64,000 nucleotides of DNA from Gonatopus flavifemur (taxonomy: Eukaryota > Arthropoda > Insecta > Hymenoptera > Dryinidae), in the NCBI GenBank assembly GCA_018340375.1, contig JAFFJZ010000002.1, positions 21,098,001 through 21,162,000 of the forward strand. The letters are read 5' to 3'. Below are positions 53,101-57,993 of this stretch, piece by piece; position 1 is the first letter of the stretch, and the number at the start of each line of letters is the position of its first letter. The notes below the pieces were generated by a model. The model did not search any database. It had not been told where the DNA came from and was given only the letters and a program-made list of their open reading frames with translations. The position numbers and the translations under genes were made by a program.

Positions 53101-56100
53101 GGCCTAGTTTCGGTAGAAATTAGCTTTCAATGTAGCACCGATCATTGGTGATAGCATGGCTCAATATTGGCAAACTATATAATATTTTTGCTACGTTACT
53201 AATCAAATGTTTCTCGCGAGTGGTGAAACGCGTATACGAAGATTATATAAGACTGAAGTAAGTCTTTGGAAGAACAGTCAATCGCTCTTTATTATGAGTC
53301 ACACTAGAGGGCTTCTACCGCTGAACTAACATACGTTGTGTCTACTTCTCATGGCAAAATTTACCGACAAAAGACGCCGAGTTGTTCACAAACAAATGAG
53401 GGGGAAACAATAAGACTTCAAACAACATATGTCAGAAATTGCGAAATGCGCATACTTTTTATATATTTCTGAGTTAAATATTTTTCACTTTGATCATTGG
53501 CGCAGCATTGACAAACAAAATTTCCAATTGTTTGCCAATGATGGTATATTTCATCGCCATTGTTTCATCGATGATGGCACTTCATTGGAAAAACACGTAG
53601 GTAAATCATAAAATGATGTTATCATTCCAGGTTTGCGCCATGCTTGGTTGCCAAGCCTCAGCCATACTTTATCCACGTTGCACCATGCTAGCGTCAATTT
53701 TAAATTTCTATATGGGAAGATATCTTTTAGACAACGAGTGCTGTGTAGGTTAGTGGAATTCAAATTCCCCCACGTGGAAGATTATCCCATACCCTACGGG
53801 AATAACTCAATCAAATTGCCGTCAAATTGATGTCACTTTGACCAATTTTTATTTAAAATCACGTCAAAATAACATCATTTTGACAAACTGTTTCGACTAG
53901 GTAATCCCCCTTAATCCAGTTCAAAGGACAAATAACTAACCACATGTAAGATATTGTTCTATACAAAGATTAATAGTCCAATGCTTCTTATTCTCATTCT
54001 TTTAGTAATTCCAGTACTATGTATTTTGTAAGTGTTTACTAATTTTATTGGTTATTAATTTGATTAAGCAATAAATGAATTATCATTTGGACAAAATCAA
54101 CTTGAGTGTAACTTTGCACTGAAAAGACTCTTTAGTTGCGATAATTATTACTTTTTTGAGACAACTGCATTTTTGCTATTTCAACCGGAATTCTAGTTAA
54201 ATGAATCAAGTCTCCGGCAAATTTAACAAGGGCTCCGGTAAATTTAACAAGAATTCCAGTAAAAGTCACAGATATTCCTTGCTGTCCATATAGTAACCGG
54301 AATTCTGGTAAAATTAACAGTTCATTTTTTTCCGTGTGTCTTCGGATCTAGAAATCACGAAGAGCATCCATTTGCTCCTTTGATAGCTAATCATAAATTA
54401 TTGAATATTTTATAGGGTTACGGCAATCGAACTATCAGTGAGAACGTCGCAGACACTGTAGGAATTGAAGTCGCCTTTGAAGCCTTCAAACGAAGACAAC
54501 GACAAACCAAACAGTTACTGGATCGACAGCAACTCCCAGGCTTAGAAAACATCACTAGTGATCAATTGTTCTTCTTATCTTACGCGAATGTAAGAAAACC
54601 TTAGAATTCATAAAAACAGAAGTTATCCCAATGTACAGTACGGCAAATATCTTACCCAATGGAACTTTGTTGTGTTACAATATCAATCATCGCGACGACA
54701 CACTGGAAAAAATATTTATTTGTTCTCTCTCCATGAAATATTTATTTATAGAAATTGAATATTCAATTAGATGCAAAAACTGATTATTTTTGGTGAATGA
54801 ATTATCCCGAAGAGAACATGAAGCTTCAGCGAACGTTACGATTAGATCTGTATAGATCGGATCGAAGATTCATGAAAGCTAACTTTCAGATTCACAAACG
54901 TTTGTCAAAGGTACTAAGAACTTTGAAATGTCCGCCTCAAAATACTTCCAGGAAACAAAGATGGAACATTCATTGAAGGTTCATCGAAGGTTTGAGGAAG
55001 CTTCACAAAAATATCTATACTTAGATTGATTTATAATAATTTATGTTTATTAATGAATTTATTTTTCATATAAATTGATCAAAATCAATATAAGTATAGA
55101 TATTTTTGAGAAGCTTCGTCAAACCTTCGATGAACCTCCAGCAAACGTTCCATCTATGTTTCCTGAACGTATTTCGAGGCGGAAATTTCAACGTTCGTAG
55201 AACCTTTGTCAAACGTTTGTGAATCTAAAAGTTAGCTCTAATGAACCTTCGGCCCGATCTATGCACATCTGATCTGAACGTTCGCTGAAGCTTCATGTTC
55301 TCTCCGGGTATTTATTTGGGGCAAGCATTCCATCATTTGATTCGATTAAATATTCAATTAATCCTAAGAAATATTTTATGCAGAGAGGACAATTAAACTA
55401 TTTATTTGGTTGAAAGAAATGATTTCACAAATTTGAAGATATGACTTTGATTGATCTCTATGTCTCGTATCACTAATCGCTTTTTTTATAAATACCGAAG
55501 ATTCTAGCTGCCATTCTGCACATTAGAATAACTCCTGATTCATATATCACATGCTATTGAGAATATCTGGTTCCACCATGTTGGATGCATAAAAAGTACG
55601 CTAAATAAGTCAGATAGCACAGAGTTTGCGAAGGATTCTGCAAGAACTCCATTCGACGAACTTTGAAATTCTCAAAGAATTCTTTAGGAATTCCTTGTCA
55701 CAATCTGTGCTATATGGAAAGGATGTTGGTAGACTGCCAAATTTGATCTTTTTCTCAAAAGAGACATGAGATGCAGGGAGGTGTAGAGGAACTATGCTAC
55801 TTTTGGTAAGAGAAGCACGAACAGTGATAGTCTTCGTTGAAGTGCACCAGAGCTATACCAGTCTCAGATAAATAAGTATTATTTCGAATATTCAGAATAC
55901 TCTGAAAGGAATTTCATGCCTTCATTTTACCTTTTCAAAACAGTTAGAATATGACGTTTTTCCGTTGTTTGCTGAGAAATTTTCAATAGTAGGGTGAATA
56001 TGTGTATCATGTATATTGTAATATCATAATTCTCCTAAACTCAGAATATTTTTGATAATCATTCTATTTCAGAACCACTGTGAAAATTTGAGTCCTCAGG

Positions 56101-56249
56101 CAACGAGAGATGTAATACAAAATGAACCTCATGGCCTTCCTCGTTGGAGGGTTATTGGCTCGCTATCGAATTCTGAACAATTCACTGAAGCCTTCAAATG
56201 TCCAGCCGGCAGCCCTATGAATCCAATAAAGAGATGTAATTTATGGTAA
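19566..56249 (+). CDS. secreted M13 family (neprilysin-like) zinc metallopeptidase, 19 exons
   Basis: The joined exons are 19566-19585, 19664-20256, 21639-21800, 21919-22002, 23641-23852, 23950-24026, 25067-25235, 25778-25873, 32545-32686, 32783-32918, 37483-37573, 41367-41543, 42382-42482, 42570-42628, 47375-47426, 51420-51487, 52357-52496, 54416-54589 and 56073-56249: 2730 nt, 909 residues, every junction GT-AG and in phase. Residues 1-14 (MTFLILLTLWMGIV) are signal-peptide-like, so the enzyme should be secreted rather than membrane-anchored as in mammalian neprilysin. About 20-195 is an Asn/Asp/Ser/His-rich extension with many N-x-S/T sequons and repeated NHSD. The M13 domain starts at 196-230 (CGSAEC, DPCDDFYEYACGNW). 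Key motifs are GGWP in exon 5, NSFY near 696 (usual NAFY), HEMAH 737-741 and ENVAD 802-806 as zinc site, H871 and R877 of the substrate pocket, and the C-terminal C-x-x-W end. The catalytic residues look intact, so activity is plausible; the substrate is unknown. Insects carry many such genes; some parasitoid venoms contain related proteins, but nothing here assigns that role. A possible AATAAA lies at 56312. Confidence 0.88.
19664..20256 (+). CDS. M13 gene exon 2 (leader end and N-terminal extension)
   Basis: The acceptor is tttttcctaattcag. The exon encodes residues 7-204, including the polar N/D/S/H-rich extension with several NHS/NHT/NQS sequons, and ends in CGSAECKAM, the first cysteines of the M13 fold. 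Donor g|gtaaat, phase 1. Confidence 0.85.
20606..21321. mobile_element. CCC-GGG foldback family C (GAATATTC-rich), copy 1
   Basis: Cccaggtagcacacgcacgt at 20606 is mirrored by tgtgttacatggg at 21321. Arms full of gaatattct/agaatattc are shared closely with 61854-62988. The flanking dinucleotides (tc, cg) do not match here. It carries an AGCAAC MITE at 20897-21168. Confidence 0.75.
20897..21168. mobile_element. AGCAAC-rich MITE copy 3, nested
   Basis: Ccctaacagcaaaatgctg at the left and cttttgttgtatggg at the right; the body matches 41871-42085, including cgtacaacaacagtt and gcaatttgcagggacgttgc. It lies inside the family C foldback. Confidence 0.75.
21639..21800 (+). CDS. M13 gene exon 3 (DPCDDFYEYACGNW)
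   Basis: Acceptor gagaag|ct, phase 1. It carries the hallmark start of Peptidase_M13_N with two conserved cysteines and the NW pair. Donor g|gtttgt. Confidence 0.92.
21919..22002 (+). CDS. M13 gene exon 4
   Basis: Acceptor cctaaacag. Encodes EILNAGSQPND and an RRYYASC segment equivalent to the family's YxSC helix. Donor g|gtgagt. Confidence 0.88.
23114..23563. mobile_element. CCCTGGTAGAAATT-ended palindromic element
   Basis: The left tip ccctggtagaaatt and inner arm gggaattagatggg pair with cccatctagtacgtg and aatttctaccaggg at the right. It ends 77 nt before M13 exon 5. No target repeat recognised. Confidence 0.6.
23641..23852 (+). CDS. M13 gene exon 5 (GLAP, GGWP)
   Basis: Acceptor tttcatcattcaag. 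Encodes MEKAGLAP and IGGWPLI, then FHWIDIQPDDNKFYTYILM, matching the M13_N segment before the usual DQ loop. Donor atg|gtataa, phase 0. Confidence 0.9.
23950..24026 (+). CDS. M13 gene exon 6, tentative (DQGG loop)
   Basis: An exon of length 3n+2 is required between exons 5 (phase 0) and 7 (phase 2). This 77-nt segment fits, with acceptor ctgcctcctaag and donor ag|gtaaaa, and encodes CDQGG, where the family has DQxxL. The preceding FPPGTMKLHF has no obvious family counterpart, and the loop after DQGG is unlike the usual LGLPSR. Confidence 0.5.
24573..24785 (+). pseudogene. possible non-LTR retrotransposon endonuclease remnant
   Basis: An open frame to TAA at 24783 contains RAPKGVFEKL, PSYSTGNCLSYW and KKPTDLFDLLI. 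The pattern resembles the STGxPTYWPxxxxxxPDLLDF end of Jockey/I-like apurinic endonuclease domains, as remembered from the family. It is short, without other retrotransposon domains nearby, and lies in an M13 intron. It could be chance. Confidence 0.35.
25067..25235 (+). CDS. M13 gene exon 7
   Basis: Acceptor actttttccag. Encodes TADKDEWTCNMDKYSQLIL and a following SAMAKER helix and SIQDMVKFQKKL, matching the helical A-Y-xx-FM and FExxLA region. Donor ctt|gtaaat. Confidence 0.85.
25778..25873 (+). CDS. M13 gene exon 8 (INMTL)
   Basis: Acceptor cattcacag, donor aag|gtaaga. Encodes ISRVEEDMSINMTLNQFQ, corresponding to the family's YNxMTLxEL segment. The next intron is about 6.7 kb. Confidence 0.88.
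27545..27791 (+). mobile_element. TA-flanked MITE (CCCAGATAGAAAA), 247 bp, copy 1
   Basis: Tips cccagatagaaaaccatg and catttttctgtctggg pair, with TA on both outer sides. The body (cgtaaacgtactatcataaa, tttatgcggaaacacctt) is repeated in reverse at 28528-28774. Confidence 0.85.
27839..28120. mobile_element. CCC-GGG MITE family D, copy 1, TT target repeat
   Basis: Begins cccagccagcacaaatgatc and ends cttgtgctgtatggg. GAATTC/ATGAAT arms fold back. TT flanks both sides. Same family as 36903-37172. Confidence 0.75.
28528..28774 (-). mobile_element. TA-type MITE (CCCAGATAGAAAA), 247 bp, copy 2, opposite orientation
   Basis: Reverse complement of 27545-27791 with the same length and only scattered differences. 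TA is not preserved at its borders. Confidence 0.85.
29079..29470. mobile_element. CCC-GGG foldback MITE family B, copy 2, AT target repeat
   Basis: Cccgtacagcacaaccaccg pairs with cggtggttgtgctgtacggg; AT flanks both sides. The arms match those at 18903-19283 closely, with an extra gagaaataaggg repeat. Confidence 0.88.
29571..29780. mobile_element. palindromic MITE family E (GTCCTCTCTCCATAAAATATT), copy 1
   Basis: Tttgtcctctctccataaaa at the left pairs with ttttatggagagaggacaaa at the right. A second copy, split by a foldback, is at 54701-55408. Confidence 0.75.
30816..31318. mobile_element. CCC-GGG foldback family F, 503 bp, copy 1, TT target repeat
   Basis: Near-perfect hairpin: cccgaagagaacatgaagct pairs with agcttcatgttctcttcggg, continuing through cgaacgttc/ gaacgttcg arms to a short AT-rich centre at about 31060. 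TT flanks both sides. A second copy is at 54806-55318, and a fragment of the tip appears near 22065. Confidence 0.9.
32545..32686 (+). CDS. M13 gene exon 9
   Basis: Acceptor caatgatttcag. Starts INW (family I-D/N-W), then VPSLTYFIRLIELLDETSDR, matching the P-xY-xxL-xxLL-xxT segment. Donor g|gtaagc. Confidence 0.88.
32783..32918 (+). CDS. M13 gene exon 10
   Basis: Acceptor tttacattacag. Encodes NYVHWTFVSYL, like the family NYLxWRxV, followed by a sequon-rich segment. Donor ag|gttaga, phase 2. Confidence 0.85.
32953..33244. mobile_element. TA-flanked palindromic MITE, CACTGAG..ACCC ends, copy 2
   Basis: Cactgagaacccaatttctt pairs with cgagaaattgggtcctcagtg (21 nt with one extra base at the inner end). 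TA at 32951 and 33245. 292 bp against 295 bp for the 17635 copy. It lies 34 nt after M13 exon 10. Confidence 0.85.
33545..34444 (-). mobile_element. internally deleted mariner element, TA target repeat
   Basis: Terminal repeats ctactgtgggccaaaagtaa at 33545 and its imperfect complement ending at 34444, with TA at 33543-33544 and 34445-34446. 900 bp, about two thirds of a full mariner. Confidence 0.88.
33598..34250 (-). pseudogene. mariner transposase with internal deletion and stop
   Basis: The N-terminal part begins MSDLIEQRSVIKFCLRDE and keeps the helix-turn-helix region (NVYKWYKDFKEGRE, RSGRPSTS). At about 33950 the frame jumps into the late catalytic region (a WFLHHDNA segment), so roughly 130 residues including the first catalytic Asp are missing. 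Five or so residues after HHDNA are lost, and a TAA interrupts the stretch before the PPYSPDLAPCD motif holding the third catalytic Asp. The C-terminal part (FPKLKRPLRG to FEGDEIGVED) is in a different frame from the start. It is a relative, not a recent copy, of the intact element at 44390. Confidence 0.88.
34449..35868. mobile_element. giant foldback with TTAA ends (piggyBac-like non-autonomous)
   Basis: TTAA at 34449-34452 and 35865-35868. Arms of about 640 nt pair, for example gtcccaaaatgacatttttt with aaaaaatgtcattttgggac, and gacaattgtgaaaatcaatg with its mirror near 35590. The centre is about 35110-35230. Similar 61-codon open frames in both arms are mirror images of one arm, not genes. 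It begins 4 nt after the deleted mariner. Confidence 0.88.
36026..36826. mobile_element. hAT-like non-autonomous element family H1, 8-bp target repeat GTACAGAG
   Basis: Tips taatgttgccgcgatc and (reverse) tagtgttgccgcgatc; GTACAGAG directly repeated at 36018-36025 and 36827-36834. 801 bp, no transposase. Both subterminal regions are packed with gctcg/gatcg motifs. Second copy at 60858. Confidence 0.88.
36903..37172. mobile_element. CCC-GGG MITE family D, copy 2
   Basis: Begins cccagctagcacgaatgatc and ends gggctgtatgggg; AA flanks both sides if the end is taken at the fourth G. The arms match 27839-28120. Confidence 0.7.
37213..37331. mobile_element. small hAT MITE family H2 (GGCGATATTT), copy 1
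   Basis: Tagggataggcgatattttg pairs with caaaatctcgcctatcccca; flanking 8-mers ccattctc and acatcctc match at six of eight positions. Confidence 0.65.
37483..37573 (+). CDS. M13 gene exon 11
   Basis: Acceptor atatcaattacag. Encodes RQKHCSGDV and AYEYVKKYF, equivalent to W-x-C and lyVxxYF of the family. Donor gag|gtaagt. Confidence 0.88.
38066..39720. mobile_element. ACTGGC-rich long element with CCCATGTGGAAAT tip
   Basis: Cccatgtggaaatgg at the left pairs with ctatttccacatgag at the right. The interior holds dozens of cagtactggc/gccagtactg variants, and a diverged repeat unit (actggcacattgtc, aacatattcaat, aactctggc, ctacaacagccgagtt) recurring near 38705, 39114 and 39265. No protein-coding content. 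Confidence 0.6.
38805..39050. mobile_element. palindromic MITE nested in the ACTGGC-rich element
   Basis: The arms tcaaatttacctattgttaa and its diverged mirror near 39020, and tatatggacgattt with aaatcttcaatcatccatat, pair. It is related to 57918-58172. Confidence 0.5.
39785..39960. repeat. short palindrome
   Basis: Gaatacgaaacgaatatcagatttct and its mirror ending attcagtgcc pair around a TA-rich centre near 39880; probably a MITE. Confidence 0.5.
40374..40960. repeat. TGGGCC/GGCCCA-rich repeat cluster
   Basis: Unusually GC-rich for the window, with many ttggggcc, ctgggccc and ggcccaag variants in both orientations. Looks like one or two overlapping non-autonomous elements; limits uncertain. 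Open frames crossing it are repeat-driven. Confidence 0.45.
41367..41543 (+). CDS. M13 gene exon 12 (SSWVNENTK, RIGYPSWY)
   Basis: Acceptor cggattgttcaag. Carries FESQINKSSWVNENTK and KHMKARIGYPSWY, a very well matched M13_N segment. Donor ggg|gtatga. Confidence 0.92.
41871..42085. mobile_element. AGCAAC-rich MITE copy 4, decayed right end
   Basis: Ccctaacagcaacatgctga start; the body matches 20897-21168 with a small internal deletion after gcagggacgttgcg. Confidence 0.65.
42149..42348. mobile_element. short palindromic MITE
   Basis: Gtgagctgaaaatttcataa at the left pairs with tggaattttcagctgag at the right; it ends about 34 nt before M13 exon 13. Confidence 0.5.
42382..42482 (+). CDS. M13 gene exon 13
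   Basis: Acceptor tttcacattccag. Encodes VDRSFIDNCINWER and RKRIDTD. Donor ga|gtcagt was chosen because it restores phase 2 and the family spacing IDxDE to VNxFY. The conserved tryptophan after DE is replaced by leucine. Confidence 0.82.
42570..42628 (+). CDS. M13 gene exon 14 (VNSFYTRADNAI)
   Basis: Acceptor tattttgtag, donor a|gtgagt. NSFY replaces the usual NAFY substrate-binding motif (A to S). Confidence 0.88.
42657..44344. mobile_element. large foldback G with a TA element inserted in its left arm
   Basis: Tggggcactccatgccaaat pairs with atttggcatggaatgcccca. The arms continue through tttgacaggataaacagaaa and its mirror, and gcgactcttttcagataaat and its mirror, to a centre near 43710. 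The left arm is interrupted at 42886-43481. The right arm has about 200 nt (about 43848-44050) without a left partner. Confidence 0.82.
42886..43481. mobile_element. TA-flanked element (GAGGAAAGGGTCC) inserted in foldback G
   Basis: Gaggaaagggtccgaaaatg pairs with catttttggaccctttcctc. TA at 42884-42885 and 43482-43483. Removing it makes the left arm of G continuous with its right arm (catacatatgta then ttgttagcg). Confidence 0.82.
44390..45712 (-). mobile_element. full-length mariner element with 31-bp perfect terminal repeats
   Basis: Cgaggtgtgttcaaaaagta at 44390 continues for 31 nt as a perfect inverted copy of the end at 45712. TA at 44388-44389 and 45713-45714. 1323 bp, the usual mariner size. 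Confidence 0.95.
44444..45505 (-). CDS. intact mariner transposase (DD34D), 353 aa
   Basis: Uninterrupted from ATG at 45505 to the stop at 44444. The start MDQRICIKFC was chosen over the longer upstream frame because it matches the family's N-terminus and the upstream part lacks an ATG. N-terminal helix-turn-helix: CSETLRML, KKNVYKWYKLFQDGRE, SGRPSTS linker, then ITIREVAEDVGLS. The catalytic triad lies in TGDESW, HHDNAPAH and PYSPDLAPCD, with 34 residues between the second and third Asp. It ends FEGDNINIDK. It cuts and pastes the element at TA sites in the nucleus. Length, triad and perfect terminal repeats suggest a recent, possibly active copy; activity is inference. It is antisense to the host M13 gene. 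Confidence 0.95.
   Translation of the reverse strand: MDQRICIKFCVKNKTKCSETLRMLTVAYGETVLSKKNVYKWYKLFQDGREDANDEPRSGRPSTSTTDENVQAVKKIVLENRRITIREVAEDVGLSLGSCHEIFSNVLSMRRVSAKFVPKLLNFDQKNRRMSIAQELLNDVNDDPDLLKRVITGDESWVYGYDVETKVQSSQWKTPDEPRPKKARQVRSNVKVLLTVFFDYHGVVHQEFLPYGRTVDKQYDLEVMRRLREAIRRKRPELWKNNSWLLHHDNAPAHSSLLVRDFLAKNNTTIMPQPPYSPDLAPCDFFLFPKLKRPMKGRRFATIEEIKTASLEELKAIPKSAHEKCFEDWKNRWHKCIVSEGDYFEGDNINIDK
45792..46648. mobile_element. CAGGG-ended element with GAGATGACAC arrays, nested
   Basis: Cagggagagatgacacacat at 45792 pairs with gtgtcatctcaccctg ending at 46648; similarity extends a few bases outward (aggta). At least seven copies of gagatgacaca or its complement occur inside. Host foldback arms resume on both sides (ggagatatgag, then catttttcaattttt). 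Confidence 0.7.
46944..47146. mobile_element. TTAA MITE (GTGGATACTAGTGCCGGG), nested
   Basis: TTAA at 46940-46943 and 47147-47150. Arms actagtgccgggacgctagc and its complement pair. It splits the right arm of foldback J: gcgaatggtaTTAA resumes as TTAAgcccaagtatg. Confidence 0.88.
47375..47426 (+). CDS. M13 gene exon 15 (LPA..HPFF)
   Basis: Acceptor ttttgcttttag. Encodes ILPAADFNHPFF, corresponding to the family VFPAGILQPPFF. Donor at|gtgagt, phase 2. The preceding 4.7-kb intron holds the two large nested foldbacks. Confidence 0.88.
47774..48050. repeat. decayed GAATATTC-rich element (CCCAAGTAGTAC tip)
   Basis: Cccaagtagtacaagaatat followed by gaacgttcttcgaatattcg-like sequence, of the same style as family C. 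No clean right end. Confidence 0.4.
48214..48570. mobile_element. CCC-GGG element built of AGATCTAA repeats, GT target repeat
   Basis: Cccgagaaaaaatgatttag pairs with ctaaatcattttttctcggg; GT flanks both sides. About twenty agatct hexamers, mostly as ttagatctaa variants spaced about 10-11 nt, fill both arms around a spacer at 48320-48420. Confidence 0.85.
48937..49725 (-). pseudogene. LTR retrotransposon (Ty3/Gypsy-type) gag remnant
   Basis: A roughly 260-residue open frame reads leftward with a typical capsid-like core (a QFLSSCEEYF segment, AEKALKDSAQKWW, WSKFQELFQQKYAS, then REPIGSFLQQKYKLF) and a CWHCTEYHLHKDC zinc knuckle. Cys/His spacing is CX2CX3HX4C, one residue shorter than the usual CX2CX4HX4C. 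The first ATG is codon 12 of the frame. Basic-rich sequence in other frames up to about 50050 may be the broken N-terminal part. A TGGCGCC at 50010-50016 (minus strand) is a weak primer-binding-site candidate. No protease, reverse transcriptase or clear LTRs were seen, so the copy is truncated. Confidence 0.75.
50101..50144. repeat. (TA)n microsatellite
   Basis: Uninterrupted TA dinucleotide run seen directly. Confidence 0.95.
50731..50878. repeat. GC-rich hairpin, about 50-nt stem
   Basis: Cttccggagtggagccgcat and tgtatcggttgg pair with ccaaccgatac and cggctccactccggaag; the loop is about 47 nt and GC-rich. Could be a MITE tip pair or a structured RNA; no family recognised. Confidence 0.5.
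51420..51487 (+). CDS. M13 gene exon 16 (HEMAH zinc site)
   Basis: Acceptor ggttattttcag. Encodes NFGFMGFMMSHEMAHAFDDD with the zinc-binding/catalytic HExxH. Donor g|gtaagt. Confidence 0.93.
52001..52253. mobile_element. CCC-GGG MITE (CCCGTGTGGAAAT), AT target repeat
   Basis: Cccgtgtggaaatttctccc start, atttccatacggg end, AT on both sides. The body has ctgggcc and ggcccca motifs like those at 40.4-40.9 kb. Confidence 0.7.
52357..52496 (+). CDS. M13 gene exon 17
   Basis: Acceptor atcctcttcag. Encodes YEYSENGEYFKWE, then MGCFVQQFNNY with the conserved C-x-x-QY, and IGGKD. Donor gat|gtgagt. Confidence 0.9.
52567..53749. mobile_element. CCC-type foldback (ACACAGCACTCGTTG) split by an insertion
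   Basis: Cacagcactcgttgtttaga pairs with acaacgagtgctgtg after removing 52821-53716 and one TSD copy (898 nt). The original element is about 285 bp. TT flanks both sides; the right tip reads agg rather than ggg. Confidence 0.8.
52821..53716. mobile_element. CCC-GGG element inserted in the 52567 foldback, AA target repeat
   Basis: Cccatacaaagatttttggg start, aaatttctatatggg end, AA on both sides. The host arm reads tttctgaa before and aagatatctt after; the intact opposite arm shows tctgaagata, proving a 2-bp duplication. The interior is rich in ttggc/gccaa motifs. Confidence 0.85.
54181..54320. repeat. about 21-bp imperfect tandem repeat
   Basis: Ctccggcaaatttaacaagg, ctccggtaaatttaacaaga and a diverged third unit, bordered by inverted ccggaattct segments; just upstream of M13 exon 18. 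Confidence 0.6.
54416..54589 (+). CDS. M13 gene exon 18 (ENVAD third zinc ligand)
   Basis: Acceptor gaatattttatag. Encodes TISENVADTVG (ExxxD motif), then LPGLENITSDQLFFLSYA, matching LPGLxxxTxDQLFFLxFA. Donor aat|gtaaga. Confidence 0.93.
54701..55408. mobile_element. palindromic MITE family E, copy 2, split by foldback F
   Basis: Tttgttctctctccatgaaa at the left and ttttatgcagagaggacaat at the right belong to the arms of 29571-29780; the foldback 54806-55318 lies between. Confidence 0.75.
54806..55318. mobile_element. CCC-GGG foldback family F, copy 2
   Basis: Cccgaagagaacatgaagct start and agcttcatgttctctccggg end; the body matches 30816-31318 throughout. Flanks are ttat and tatt, so the duplication is ambiguous. 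It lies inside a family E MITE. Confidence 0.88.
55609..55720. mobile_element. small palindromic MITE (ATAGCACAGA tips)
   Basis: Cagatagcacagagtttgcg pairs with gtcacaatctgtgctatat; gaattcttt arms inside. Confidence 0.55.
56073..56249 (+). CDS. M13 gene exon 19 (C-terminus, TAA)
   Basis: Acceptor cattctatttcag. Encodes NHCENLSPQ, EPHGLPRWRVIGSLSN, AFKCPAGSPMNP and ends KRCNLW before TAA at 56247. This is the canonical M13 tail. H and R spacing matches neprilysin H711/R717. Confidence 0.93.
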   Translation, partial: NHCENLSPQATRDVIQNEPHGLPRWRVIGSLSNSEQFTEAFKCPAGSPMNPIKRCNLW

Positions 56250-56300
56250 CAAAAATACAGTTCGTTGATGTTTCGGAGAATAGAAAAATAATTTCACTCC

Positions 56301-57100
56301 TCATGAATCCCAATAAATGCAGTTCAAGAAAAAAACCGGATTCTTTCCATCATTTCCTTTTAAAACAATGTAAAAACAATGACCCATGCAAAAATTGACA
56401 AGACTGAAAAAAATCAAAGCTTGTCCCAGGATTGGCACATGTGTCAAGAACAAACCTTCGTTAAGGATAATTGGACCGATATTGTTCCATGATTGTCCCG
56501 CTGTTTTCAATGGATAGTCAGTCATGGTACATTCGTCCATATGTTTGGAATGGCCACTGCATTTGGTACAAGCTTGGCACAAGCGTAAACAACAAGCGTT
56601 CGTTAAAAACATTCAGCCGAAGTTGTCCACATGAGTGGCACAATGTTTTTAATCAGTGGCTAAATTCTGAGTTGACAATGGCGAAAGACTTGCGCATAAC
56701 CATCGGGCCAAGACTGGCCTAATCTTCTCCCCATGATCAGCGCCACACCCTAGTTTCACACACGAAGACAAATATAGTTAATCTGAATGAAAATAAAACT
56801 TAGTAACAGGCTGATCTTGAGGAATCCTTATCAGGATATTAAGATGTCTTTCCCATGCAGGTATTGACAAGACTAGACAAAACCCCGAGCTTGTCCCAGC
56901 CTTGGCATGTTTAATCCATCGCTTTAACATGATTCACATACGGTGTTCCGAAGGAGAAAGTCAAGATGAAATATGGATCAAATGAGACTTTTCATCAATG
57001 ATCAATCAATCATTTGCACTTGACTTGGAGAAACCATTGGCCCAAACTTGTCCTGATCTTATCATTCCCAAGCCTCCACTGAGAAACGTGGAATGTCATG
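56301..57100. repeat. repeat region with two CCCATGCA..ATTGACAAGACT units
   Basis: Cccatgcaaaaattgacaag (about 56388) and cccatgcaggtattgacaag (about 56854) recur in direct orientation, each followed by agcttgtccca. Both are rich in tggcac/gtgcca and ttgtcc. It begins at or within the 3' UTR of the M13 gene; AATAAA at 56312 is a candidate polyadenylation signal. Confidence 0.45.
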
Positions 57101-57855
57101 ATGTCGTGGAATGCTGATTTTTACAGAATATAATATAGGGATTCAACTAGTTGTTTAATATATAAATCCGTGGTATTATTTTCATATTGAATACATCATA
57201 CATGTTTAGGATTATAATCTCTTTATGATTCCTTACGGTTCATTATTAAACACTAACGAATAACATAATAATTCTATATATCAAAACATATGCATATATA
57301 TTAAAGTCGTGACAATACAGTTCTATTAATTACTTTTACGCATGGATGAAATAAATGAGAAAAAATGGCGTCCGCTATTGCATGATCACGAGCCTTATTT
57401 GACTAAAATATAAAATACATTTATTTTATGTTAAATATGTAGAAAAGAAAATGAAGGATATGTGTTTCACACATCCACGATTATATTAATACATTTCTAA
57501 CAATTGATAATATCTTCAATGAATAACAATAACAAGAACCGAACATAAACAATCTACAGTAACAGCGATCTTTGACAACTTTTATGAATTTATTATTCCA
57601 TTGTTAGTCAAATTGTTACATCTAGAGTTGCTGGTTGAGGAAGTCTTAAAGAAAAATTTTATCAAATTCCTCGACTAAAAACTCTAGTTACATCTCTGTG
57701 CAAGAATTGAGTGGGAAAAGTCAATTGATACCAATTCTTCGTGTACGTATTTTACTCTTCGTTCCATCCCCAAGTGACAGTAATTAACATAACAATTCTA
57801 TTGAATTCAATAAAGAATATTTGTCTGGCTTCTCTCCTCCTGACGTCCCCTGCAG
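57101..57855. other. AT-rich DNA, no gene recognised
   Basis: Only a small inverted pair (ctagagttgctggttgagga and its diverged mirror, 57621-57690) was noticed. Confidence 0.4.
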
Positions 57856-57993
57856 GAACAGCTTGATGAACGGATTGAAATGGACGAAAACCGTATTCAA
57901 AGTCTAAATGCTCATGCACCGAAAGAAGGAGTTGTCAAATTTATATCTTGTGAAGTCAATATTTGGACGATTTCAAAGAATAGTTCACAATAG
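57856..57993 (+). CDS. orphan candidate exon, unrecognised
   Basis: A long pyrimidine-rich tract ending cgtcccctgcag is followed by an open frame beginning EQLDERIEMDENRIQSLNAH, strongly charged and coding-like in composition. The frame runs to TAG at 57991, but its last part overlaps the MITE starting near 57918, so the true end (a donor before the MITE, or an exonised stop) is unknown. It lies 1.6 kb beyond the M13 stop, so it would belong to another transcript or an alternative end. The minus strand is also open here, which lowers confidence. Confidence 0.3.
   Translation, partial: EQLDERIEMDENRIQSLNAHAPKEGVVKFISCEVNIWTISKNSSQ

Noticed and set aside
57720..57930. Minus-strand open frame opposite the orphan exon
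   Set aside because: It is open but the continuation is low-complexity and lacks a believable end; the plus reading with its strong acceptor is better.
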